Source: an uncultured Christensenella sp. (GTDB lineage Bacteria; Bacillota; Clostridia; Christensenellales; Borkfalkiaceae). Taken from it: 17,148 nt of DNA. Under the pieces are notes generated by a model, which worked only from the letters and a program-made list of their open reading frames with translations, had not been told where the DNA came from and made no database searches. Shown here in pieces: positions 1 through 5,851 of the stretch (its first letter is position 1; the number at the start of each line of letters is the position of its first letter). A program made the position numbers and the translations under genes. The stretch covers positions 1 through 17,148 of the forward strand of contig CAJUEO010000014.1 in assembly GCA_910585685.1 (NCBI GenBank). The letters are read 5' to 3'.

Positions 1-62
1 GTTGTTCACCTTGAATATTGTTATGTTCTTATTTGCAATAATCCGCTTCACCAATAAGTAAC

Positions 63-121
63 AAAGTCGAACTTTTCACAATTACGGAAAGTCGGCTTTG
101 TTTTTTTGTGCCGTAAAGTCG
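63..121. repeat. Three iteron-like AAAGTCG repeats
   Basis: The heptamer AAAGTCG occurs at 63-69, 88-94 and 115-121, with start-to-start spacings of 25 and 27 bases. Each copy is followed within a few bases by CTTT, so each unit is a loose palindrome AAAGTCG..CTTT. The arrangement resembles protein-binding iterons and lies beyond the 3' end of the serine recombinase gene, at the outer side of the element. A binding role for Rep or recombinase is inference only. I see no supportable gene in 1-401. Confidence 0.4.
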
Positions 122-242
122 TACCTTTCAGCGTGTACAGCTTTTCTTTATGCGCTATGATTAAATTATCAGCTTTAACATTTCAAGGCTTAAAACCGCT
201 TTTATTGCTTGCATTATTACGGCTATTTTATGCCGCAAAAGG

Positions 243-375
243 CTATTGACTGGAATTGCGGTGTGTTAGGCTCGTGCGCCAAAGGCAAACCAAAACCCGA
301 CTGTTATCAGTCGGGTTGCTGTGTTTCGCCCTTATTTGCCTTAATACACACCGCAAGAAAGGTTCCAGTCAATAG
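243..375. repeat. Nested inverted repeat downstream of the recombinase
   Basis: Outer arms CTATTGACTGGAA (243-255) and TTCCAGTCAATAG (363-375) are perfect complements. They are continued inward by TTGCGGTGTGT (256-266) pairing with ACACACCGCAA (346-356), with a small bulge at 357-362. At the centre is a further perfect hairpin with arms AACCCGACT and AGTCGGGTT around the loop GTTATC. On the minus strand this lies 27 bases after the recombinase stop, so it could act as a terminator, but no T-run follows. It could equally be an end structure or single-strand origin of the mobile element. Confidence 0.6.
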
Positions 376-401
376 CACTGTGGAATAAATTAGCCGTAGT
401 C

Positions 402-1904
402 TTATTTTATTAAAAGCGTTACTGTCATAGTTTTATTTCCTAATCTAACCGATTTAGTGTAAAAAGAAAAGCCCTGTCGGACCGAAGCCAAAGGCTTACT
501 ATCGTCAGGACTATCCGTTGATTTTATAGGGCTGTTATAGATTATGTCGGTTCGGTTATCGTATAAAACGATTTCCTTTATCAAATAATTGATTAACATT
601 TGCGGTTCTAATTTTAACGCTTCTTCGTAGTACTTCCGTATTTCCTTTTCAGTTATTATAACCGTTTCCTTGCTTTGCTCTATGGTAATGAGCTTTGCAA
701 TTTCTTCTTGCCGTTCTTCATAGCTCTTTAAATACTGTGCTGTTGATTTAGTAATAACGCCTTGCGCTATTGCTTTCATAGTGTTGTCAATAGCCGTTTC
801 AATTTCTCGCTGTTCTTTCTGTAATGCTAATAAAGTTGAATTGGTTTTTAAATTTCGCTGTTGAATAGCAAGTAATGCGTTTACGACAGCTTCGATATTC
901 TGCGGTTCGCTTAACTCATTTACGGTAAAATCAATTACAAGATTTTCAAGCGTATCCTTTTGAATAGTGGCTTTGTTGCAGTCCGTCAATTTCATTTTAC
1001 GACCACGACATTTGTAATAATAAAAGTCTGCGCCCGTATGTGATTTTGCGTATTCGCCGTTGATATTATGTCCGCAATAACCGCATTTTAATTTGTGTTT
1101 TAATAAGTAATTTGTTTCTGCGCTACGGCTACCACGCTTATTGCGTTGTAAGATAGCTAAAACTCTGTTGTAAATATGCTCGTCAACGATTTTCGGGTAC
1201 ATATTAGTCAATACTTCGTCGTTAATTCTATAAACGCCGATATACTTTTCATTACGCAATATTCCGTAAACGGTATTCATAGCAAACGGCTTTCCCTTAT
1301 AAGTTTTACCCATAGCGGTCAACTGCTTAATAATGTCTTTAACGATTACGCCCTTTGAAAATTCGTCGTACATAAATCTTACATTTTCGGCTCGTTCTTC
1401 GTCAATGACAACTTTCCGCCCGTCTATTTTGTAACCGTATGGAACGCCACCGCCCTGATAATAGCCTTTTAATCTCGTTTCTTTCATACCGCGCTTAACC
1501 TTTTGTGAAAGCTCTGCTGAATAGTACTGGTTCATACCTTCGAGTAAACTTTCAAGTATGATGCCTTCGGGCGTGTCGGGTATGTTTTCCATAGCCGATA
1601 ACACCTTAACGCCATTATCACGCAATGTCTTTTTATGTATTGCCGTTGCGTATTTATCACGACTGAAACGGTCTAATTTATAGACTAATACATAATCCCA
1701 TTCTTTTCGTGCGCTGTCCTTAATCATTCGTTGAAAGTCTGCTCTGTTATCGGTTGTACCTGATATTGCTTGGTCTATATAAGTATCAAGTATTAAAATA
1801 TCGTTTCTTTGTGCATAGTCCTGACAAACTCTCAACTGTCCGTCAATAGACTGTTCTGTTTGCTTATCGCAAGAGTACCTTGCATAGATAACTGCTGTTT
1901 TCAT
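402..1904 (-). CDS. Large serine recombinase (site-specific integrase)
   Basis: The 500-residue product has the architecture of large serine recombinases that catalyse DNA integration and excision. The N-terminal resolvase domain (about 1-145) starts MKTAVIYARYS, with Ser11 as the expected nucleophile, and contains YKLDRFSRD, a family hallmark. The recombinase domain follows (about 150-270, with GGVPYGY). A zinc ribbon comes next, starting CGYCG near residue 275 with later cysteines in KCRGR and DCNK. Then come a charged, probably coiled-coil stretch and a C-terminal tail. The start is ATG at 1904, preceded on the minus strand by AAAAGGAG, a good ribosome site. It lies downstream of rep in the same direction, separated by a 160-base nested palindrome. 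It is full length with no visible frameshift. It probably moves the element formed with the Rep gene; the att sites were not identified. Confidence 0.93.
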   Translation of the reverse strand: MKTAVIYARYSCDKQTEQSIDGQLRVCQDYAQRNDILILDTYIDQAISGTTDNRADFQRMIKDSARKEWDYVLVYKLDRFSRDKYATAIHKKTLRDNGVKVLSAMENIPDTPEGIILESLLEGMNQYYSAELSQKVKRGMKETRLKGYYQGGGVPYGYKIDGRKVVIDEERAENVRFMYDEFSKGVIVKDIIKQLTAMGKTYKGKPFAMNTVYGILRNEKYIGVYRINDEVLTNMYPKIVDEHIYNRVLAILQRNKRGSRSAETNYLLKHKLKCGYCGHNINGEYAKSHTGADFYYYKCRGRKMKLTDCNKATIQKDTLENLVIDFTVNELSEPQNIEAVVNALLAIQQRNLKTNSTLLALQKEQREIETAIDNTMKAIAQGVITKSTAQYLKSYEERQEEIAKLITIEQSKETVIITEKEIRKYYEEALKLEPQMLINYLIKEIVLYDNRTDIIYNSPIKSTDSPDDSKPLASVRQGFSFYTKSVRLGNKTMTVTLLIK

Positions 1905-1938
1905 TTTGATTTAAACTCCTTTTAAAATAGATTTTTTT

Positions 1939-2098
1939 ATTTTGTCTTTCGACAAGGGGCGAACAAACGGAAACGCAATGACAAACTTTTTAATTGCTTT
2001 CTGCTCTCTTGCCGGTCAAGGGTTGCCGAACGGCAATGCACTTTACCCTTGACGGTAAGTGCGTTTCCGTTTACGCTCCGCCCGTCGATAGACAAAAT
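1939..2098. repeat. Large nested palindrome between rep and the recombinase; candidate replication origin
   Basis: The outer arms 1939-1977 and 2060-2098 are inverted copies about 39 bases long with a few mismatches; both contain the pair AACGGAAACGCA / TGCGTTTCCGTT and a small GTC-loop-GAC hairpin. Inside lies a second inverted repeat, CTTGCCGGTCAAGGGT (2008-2023) against ACCCTTGACGGTAAG (2045-2059). At the apex is a perfect small hairpin, TTGCCG-AA-CGGCAA (2023-2036). The structure begins nine bases after the rep stop codon. Rolling-circle elements commonly carry hairpin-bearing double- or single-strand origins next to rep, so an origin is a reasonable inference. A terminator or attenuator between rep and the recombinase is the alternative, although only A-rich sequence follows it on the minus strand. 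Confidence 0.65.
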
Positions 2099-2106
2099 AT
2101 TTTCGG

Positions 2107-2991
2107 TCAGTTGCTTTTCGGCATTTGCTCTATAATTTCGGGACTGACCTTTCCCAAAATTTCGCCGTAGGTTATGCAAGTGAAATTGTCCGCCAATACG
2201 AATTTATATTCATATTCTTCGTTTCCATAAGGGCAAACAATATCTTCGTCCAGAATGTCCGCTATGATATAGCTTTTCAGACCTTTGGAATAAACTACAC
2301 GCTCGTCATTTTTGGTTATGTATTTGAGCATATAGTAAACGCTATCTTCAACTTCGGACTGGTGGCTTATGGCGTTGAAATCACTTCGCCCGAAACGCTC
2401 GTTAAAGAAAGTGTTTTGATTTGTGATTTGTCTGTTATGCGTTTTGAAATTAAAATCGTTGTGTTTTTCAAGCTGTCCTACCATAGCGTTAGGCGGTATG
2501 TATATTAAAGCGTGAAAGTGTAAGCGTTCCGTTTTGTTGCCACGCTCCCAAGCCCCGATATACCGCCAACCTTTTCGGCTTGCTAAATGATATAGGCAAT
2601 TCATAAGCTGTTTTCTGAAAGTTTCTTCCGTATGCTTTTCGTCCGAATAGGTAAAAGTGCAAAAATAACTCCATTGTTGCAAATAGGCTTTACGCTTTAA
2701 CCGCTTATAGCGTTCTATGCGGTTACGGTTTAGCCGTTCAAACTGTGTTTCTACAAATTCTGTTGCTTCGGCTTCGCTCTTGAATAGCGGTGTAAATTCC
2801 TTTAACAGCTTTGCTTTTTTCTTCGCTTTCTTGCCTTTGGATGCTTTGTTGAACGCCCTTTCAAACTGTTCAACGGTTTCGTCTTTGTCCTTTGTCCGTT
2901 TCCTGCGTTTTCGTTTAAACGGTCTTTCTGTGTGCGGTATAGCTATCCAGTGTGAACCGTCATAATAGACTTTTGCGCCGATTAAATTCAT
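2107..2991 (-). CDS. HUH-type rolling-circle replication initiator (Rep, ORF2/G2P-like)
   Basis: The 294-residue product carries the three motifs of HUH endonucleases in the expected order. Motif I is SYFCTFTY near residue 110. Motif II is RLHFHALIYIP near 157, supplying the metal-binding His-x-His. Motif III is YYMLKYITK near 218, with candidate nicking tyrosines and the conserved lysine. The Y-x-x-K-Y arrangement resembles Rep proteins of small phages and of the ORF2/G2P replication family. Such proteins nick one strand at an origin and start rolling-circle replication. The N-terminus is very basic (KRKRRKRTKDK and KGKKAKKKAK), fitting DNA binding. The ATG at 2991 overlaps the stop of the small upstream ORF as ATGA, implying translational coupling. 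With the recombinase it suggests an integrated plasmid-like element; no relaxase or mobilisation gene is seen. Confidence 0.85.
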   Translation of the reverse strand: MNLIGAKVYYDGSHWIAIPHTERPFKRKRRKRTKDKDETVEQFERAFNKASKGKKAKKKAKLLKEFTPLFKSEAEATEFVETQFERLNRNRIERYKRLKRKAYLQQWSYFCTFTYSDEKHTEETFRKQLMNCLYHLASRKGWRYIGAWERGNKTERLHFHALIYIPPNAMVGQLEKHNDFNFKTHNRQITNQNTFFNERFGRSDFNAISHQSEVEDSVYYMLKYITKNDERVVYSKGLKSYIIADILDEDIVCPYGNEEYEYKFVLADNFTCITYGEILGKVSPEIIEQMPKSN

Positions 2992-3137
2992 TTTTCTTCG
3001 CCCCCTTTTGCAACTAATTCCGTTATCCGTCTTAAAAGGGTAGTGTAGAATACCTGTTGTTCGCTCTCGGATAGTGCCTTAATACTCGGCTTGCCGATAG
3101 CTCTGACTTCAATGTGTTTTGTCTTGTTTTCCTGCAA
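2988..3137 (-). CDS. Small 49-residue protein translationally coupled to rep
   Basis: On the minus strand a TTG codon at 3137 is preceded by CGGAGG with about seven bases of spacing, an excellent ribosome site, and opens a 49-codon frame that begins LQENKTKHIEVRAIGK and ends AKGGEEK. Its TGA stop overlaps the rep ATG (ATGA). The product is charged, with a plausible helix (ALSESEQQVFYTTLLRRITEL). The TTG start and short length make it easy to miss. No function can be assigned. Its position first in the rep operon fits a copy-control or accessory replication protein, or a leader whose translation gates rep. Confidence 0.7.
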   Translation of the reverse strand: MQENKTKHIEVRAIGKPSIKALSESEQQVFYTTLLRRITELVAKGGEEK

Positions 3138-3170
3138 ATTTCTGTCCTCCGAATTGAAAAAATTTGCACG

Positions 3171-3232
3171 AAAAAAGGGCGATGTACAAAATCTTACGAG
3201 AACTTAATCTCATAAAACTTTGTACATCGCCC
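3171..3232 (-). terminator. Intrinsic terminator (attenuator) in the rep operon leader
   Basis: Read on the minus strand, GGGCGATGTACAAA (3232-3219) pairs perfectly with TTTGTACATCGCCC (3190-3177), a 14-bp stem, and is followed immediately by six T residues (3176-3171). The loop contains a further small hairpin. This is a textbook rho-independent terminator placed 34 bases upstream of the first start codon of the rep operon and far downstream of the probable promoter. It therefore most likely acts as an attenuator rather than a gene-end terminator. Confidence 0.85.
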
Positions 3233-3462
3233 GTTTAGAATAAGAGAATATTATTTTCCCTTATAGGATAAGAGTGTGCTATCTTCTCTCTTATCAAAAC
3301 GCAACTCTGCACCTTTTCTTTGTGTTGGGGGTGAGCCGGCTTTTCACTTAATCGCTACTTCGCACCTTAAACTATACACTGGTATGCTGTTTTAGCTGCA
3401 CAATAGATTTCCTATTGACGCAGTTACTCATATTAAGTTGTAACCGCACTTTTTTTGTGCGT
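3233..3462 (-). promoter_or_regulatory. Structured 5' leader of the rep operon
   Basis: Between the predicted transcription start (about 3462) and the attenuator lie roughly 230 nt without a convincing ORF but with many small hairpins on the minus strand. One pairs GATAAGAG with CTCTTATC, one pairs CTGC..CAATAG with CTATTG..GCAG, and one near the 5' end pairs CGCAC with GTGCG around an A-run. Purine-rich repeats around AATAAGAG, AAGGG and GATAAGAG could give alternative pairings that form or remove the attenuator. Long attenuated leaders are known for copy-number control of rolling-circle rep genes, usually by antisense RNA. I could not find a convincing antisense promoter. Confidence 0.5.
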
Positions 3463-3468
3463 GCAAGT

Positions 3469-3497
3469 ATTATATAACCTAAAATTTATAAAGTCAA
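3469..3497 (-). promoter_or_regulatory. Sigma-A promoter for the rep/recombinase operon
   Basis: On the minus strand TTGACT (3497-3492) and TATAAT (3474-3469) are separated by exactly 17 bases in AT-rich DNA. This near-consensus promoter would start transcription near 3462 and read the attenuated leader, the small ORF, rep and possibly the recombinase. Confidence 0.75.
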
Positions 3498-3544
3498 ACA
3501 AATGTTTACATATTTTTTATGATTTTTAGAAAATTTTTTAGTTA

Positions 3545-3618
3545 TGCACTTGCAAAAGACAGTTTACACTACGGCAAAACAAAAATTATGACAGTATAAT
3601 GGGTATTTTAGCAAGTGC
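3545..3618. repeat. Inverted repeat GCACTTGC/GCAAGTGC
   Basis: GCACTTGCAAAA (about 3545-3556) is matched by TTTTAGCAAGTGC (3606-3618), an inverted pair with a one-base bulge around a 49-base AT-rich spacer that contains a TATAAT (3595-3600) lacking a good -35. This lies upstream of the Rep promoter on the side facing the restriction operon. It could be a recombinase or Rep binding site or an element boundary; nothing more can be said from sequence. Confidence 0.4.
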
Positions 3619-3686
3619 TGACGAAAACGGAAAAGCCAGCCACCGCCAACAACTGAAAAGGGAAAGCAACAATATAAAAGACTAAT

Positions 3687-3795
3687 ATTTGAATAACGCC
3701 GTCAAGCGTGGAAAAGGGCGATTCGCCAAGCGGTTCAGCGGCGAACGCCCTTTCCGCTCGGCGTTCAAATTACTTTTTTATTTTGTTTTCTTTCA
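3687..3795 (+). terminator. Long imperfect hairpin followed by a T-rich tract
   Basis: The stretch 3687-3770 folds on itself. ATTTGAA pairs with TTCAAAT at the base, ACGCCG pairs with the CGGCGT region, and GGAAAAGGGCG..TTCGCC pairs with GGCGAA.CGCCCTTTCC near the apex. It is followed on the plus strand by a T-rich tract (3771-3795). It resembles a strong terminator, but no gene ends just before it on the plus strand. It may end a short RNA starting near 3600, or be a mobile-element palindrome. The small reading frame here looks like a by-product of the palindrome. Confidence 0.45.
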
Positions 3796-3799
3796 GTTC

Positions 3800-3856
3800 A
3801 GGCGTGAGCTTGTCCGCGCGGCGCAGCCGCGCGCTTGTCAAGACAAGCTCACGCCT
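3800..3856. repeat. Perfect two-tier palindrome upstream of the restriction operon
   Basis: AGGCGTGAGCTTGTC (3800-3814) pairs perfectly with GACAAGCTCACGCCT (3842-3856). Inside, CGCGCGGC (3815-3822) pairs perfectly with GCCGCGCG (3826-3833). A third copy of CTTGTC (3834-3839) can instead pair with the adjacent GACAAG, giving an alternative fold. There is no T-run after it. Its GC-richness contrasts strongly with the AT-rich DNA on both sides. It lies 35 bases upstream of the methyltransferase promoter. Confidence 0.7.
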
Positions 3857-3891
3857 ATCTGCCATTTGGTATTTTTAAGACTTTATAATGC

Positions 3892-3920
3892 TTGAAAAAT
3901 CACATATTTTATGATATAAT
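3892..3920 (+). promoter_or_regulatory. Sigma-A promoter of the restriction-modification operon
   Basis: TTGAAA (3892-3897) and TATAAT (3915-3920) are separated by 17 bases. Transcription should start near 3927, just before the ribosome site AAAGGAG (about 3931-3937) of the methyltransferase, leaving a short leader of about 20 nt. I see no controller (C) protein gene or operator palindrome overlapping this promoter. Confidence 0.8.
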
Positions 3921-3945
3921 TAATCAAACAAAAGGAGCATTCTTA

Positions 3946-5214
3946 ATGACAGAACATAAGATAGTTTTCGGGGATAGTCGTGATATGAAACAGATTAAAG
4001 ATAAATCTGTTCATTTAATAATTACCTCACCCCCATATTGGCAATTAAAAGATTATGGTGATGATAACCAAATTGGCTTTAATGACAGCTATGAAGAATA
4101 TATCAATAATTTAAATCTTGTTTGGAAAGAATGTAATCGTGTTCTTGCTGACGGTTGTAGGTTATGTATAAATATCGGTGACCAATTTGCTCGTTCAGTT
4201 TATTATGGTCGATATAAAGTAATTCCTATCCGAACTGAAATAATTCGTTTTTGCGAAACTTTAGGTATGGATTATATGGGGGCTATTATTTGGCAAAAAG
4301 CAACCACAATGAATACTTCCGGCGGTGGTGCCATTATGGGAAGTTTTCCTTATCCAAGAAATGGCATATTAAAAATGGACTACGAGTTCATTCTTGTTTT
4401 TAAAAAGTTAGGAAATGCGCCCAAACCCACAGCCGAGCAAAAGAAAAATTCCACTATTACTAAATCAGAATGGAATGAGTATTTTTCATCGCATTGGAAT
4501 TTTAATGGAGTAAAGCAATTAGGACATATTGCTATGTTTCCTGAAGAATTACCTAAAAGATTAATTAAAATGTTTTCATTTGCAGGCGAAACAGTGCTTG
4601 ACCCTTTTTTAGGTAGCGGAACAACTTCATTAGCTGCGACGAATTTAGGGCGAAACTCCATTGGTTATGAAATTAATAAAGAGTTTGAGCCTGTAATTAG
4701 AGAAAAGCTACAAGACAATTTATTCGGCATTGAAAATTCAATTGAATTTATTGAAGATACCGAGAGATTTTATAATTATAGTTCTTTGCCTTATCTATTT
4801 CACGACCCACACAAAATGGATAAAAAGATAGATATTAAGAATTTACAATTTGGTTCAAAGATAGATAAAAACGAATGTAAGAAAGACGATTTATTTATCG
4901 TAAAGCAGGTTGTTTCGCCCAACACTCTGTTACTTAATACAGGATTAACAATTAAGTTGTTGGGTATTTTAGAAAAACAAGAAACAACACAGCAAGCAAT
5001 AGAGTATTTACAATGCGTATTCAAAAAAAGAAAAGTGTTTTTAAAATATGACACTATAAAATACGACAGCGATGATAATCTACTATGTTATGTATATTTA
5101 GATAACAAAACATTTGTAAATAATCATTTGGCACGAACAGGCTTTGTTTCAATTGATACTTCAATTGACTACAAATATAAGAAAAAATTTTTGGGGAGTT
5201 TAAACAATGGCTAA
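3946..5214 (+). CDS. Beta-class DNA methyltransferase, probably N4-cytosine and CTAG-specific, with nuclease-like C-terminal domain
   Basis: The methyltransferase transfers a methyl group from S-adenosylmethionine to DNA to protect it from the partner endonuclease. Motif IV TSPPYW is at residues 27-32 and the AdoMet motif DPFLGSGTT at 219-227. This order (IV before I) defines the beta class, and TSPPY is typical of N4-cytosine enzymes such as M.MjaI. ATG 3946 is chosen because AAAGGAG precedes it; an upstream in-frame start would lie within the promoter. Residues about 318-417 look like a staphylococcal-nuclease (TNase) fold: LTIKLLGILEKQET, then LLCYVYLDNKTFVNNHLARTG. The catalytic Arg and Asp positions of that family appear replaced, so this part is probably structural or DNA-binding. 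The stop overlaps the endonuclease start by 8 bases. AT-rich composition sets the operon apart from the host genes. Confidence 0.88.
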   Translation: MTEHKIVFGDSRDMKQIKDKSVHLIITSPPYWQLKDYGDDNQIGFNDSYEEYINNLNLVWKECNRVLADGCRLCINIGDQFARSVYYGRYKVIPIRTEIIRFCETLGMDYMGAIIWQKATTMNTSGGGAIMGSFPYPRNGILKMDYEFILVFKKLGNAPKPTAEQKKNSTITKSEWNEYFSSHWNFNGVKQLGHIAMFPEELPKRLIKMFSFAGETVLDPFLGSGTTSLAATNLGRNSIGYEINKEFEPVIREKLQDNLFGIENSIEFIEDTERFYNYSSLPYLFHDPHKMDKKIDIKNLQFGSKIDKNECKKDDLFIVKQVVSPNTLLLNTGLTIKLLGILEKQETTQQAIEYLQCVFKKRKVFLKYDTIKYDSDDNLLCYVYLDNKTFVNNHLARTGFVSIDTSIDYKYKKKFLGSLNNG

Positions 5215-5836
5215 AGAATGGATTTTAAATAGTGCAACTAACAGATTTCAATTAAACTTTAAACGCAATGTTGGCGCGACTTCGGAAGCAATAAGAAAGT
5301 GTGCGCCTAAATCTTTGGAAGAATGGCAAGAATATTATTTCACTAATGTCAAAAGCCAAGAGCACATAATTGAATTGGGTAAAAAATTATATGTTAAAAT
5401 TACAGAAGTTCTTGTTGCTGAAATTGATGCGATAACTGAAGAAGATTGCATTAACTTTATCAAAGAGCTTGTTATCGACCGCACTTATGATGGATATGTT
5501 CGTGAAATAAAAACAATATACGAACAGCTACAAGAAATTTTAAGTGTTAAAATTGAACCTGCCCCTGACGAGTGGGATAGATTGTTTAATGTTGATTTCT
5601 TCATCAAAATAAATGATAAATATATTGGCTTACAAATTAAACCAGTTTCACAAGTTTCAAGTATTCCCGAAATTTATAAGGAAAAAGAAATACAGCATAA
5701 ATCTCATATCGAATTTACAAAAAACTATGGCGGTAAAGTTTTCTATCTCTACTCTTGCAAGCAAGGTGATAAAAAGATAATCGTAAATACCGAAGTTATT
5801 GATGAAATTAAAGCTGAAATCACAAAACTTAAATAA
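5207..5836 (+). CDS. MjaI-family type II restriction endonuclease
   Basis: The 209-residue product matches my memory of the MjaI restriction endonuclease family, whose founding member cuts CTAG. It begins MAKEWILNSATNRFQLNFKRNVG. Its core APDEWDRLFNVDFFIKINDKYIGLQIKP supplies an Asp followed by Gln-x-Lys, a variant of the PD-(D/E)xK nuclease site. Start ATG 5207 follows TTGGGGAG and overlaps the methyltransferase stop, so the two are translationally coupled, as expected for a restriction-modification pair. Length is normal and there is no frameshift, so it may be active. Specificity for CTAG is inferred from family membership and from the apparent lack of CTAG in this window. No regulator gene accompanies the pair. 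Confidence 0.8.
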   Translation: MAKEWILNSATNRFQLNFKRNVGATSEAIRKCAPKSLEEWQEYYFTNVKSQEHIIELGKKLYVKITEVLVAEIDAITEEDCINFIKELVIDRTYDGYVREIKTIYEQLQEILSVKIEPAPDEWDRLFNVDFFIKINDKYIGLQIKPVSQVSSIPEIYKEKEIQHKSHIEFTKNYGGKVFYLYSCKQGDKKIIVNTEVIDEIKAEITKLK

Positions 5837-5851
5837 TTTGTAGGTTTATAA

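Noticed and set aside
56..70. AACAAAGT at about 60-67 is also present at the right junction near 6417-6424, possible target duplication or att core
   Set aside because: Eight AT-rich bases recur easily by chance, serine recombinases leave only short cores, and the DNA left of position 60 shows no MATE coding sequence.
1937..2179. 80-codon minus-strand ORF between rep and the recombinase
   Set aside because: It overlaps the rep 3' end in another frame and the large palindrome; there is no ribosome site and the composition is odd.
3689..3895. 68-codon plus-strand ORF
   Set aside because: It is translated palindrome, has no ribosome site, and its end overlaps the methyltransferase promoter.
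3892..3945. Upstream extension of the methyltransferase start
   Set aside because: It lies within the promoter and before AAAGGAG; the ATG at 3946 has the correct ribosome site.
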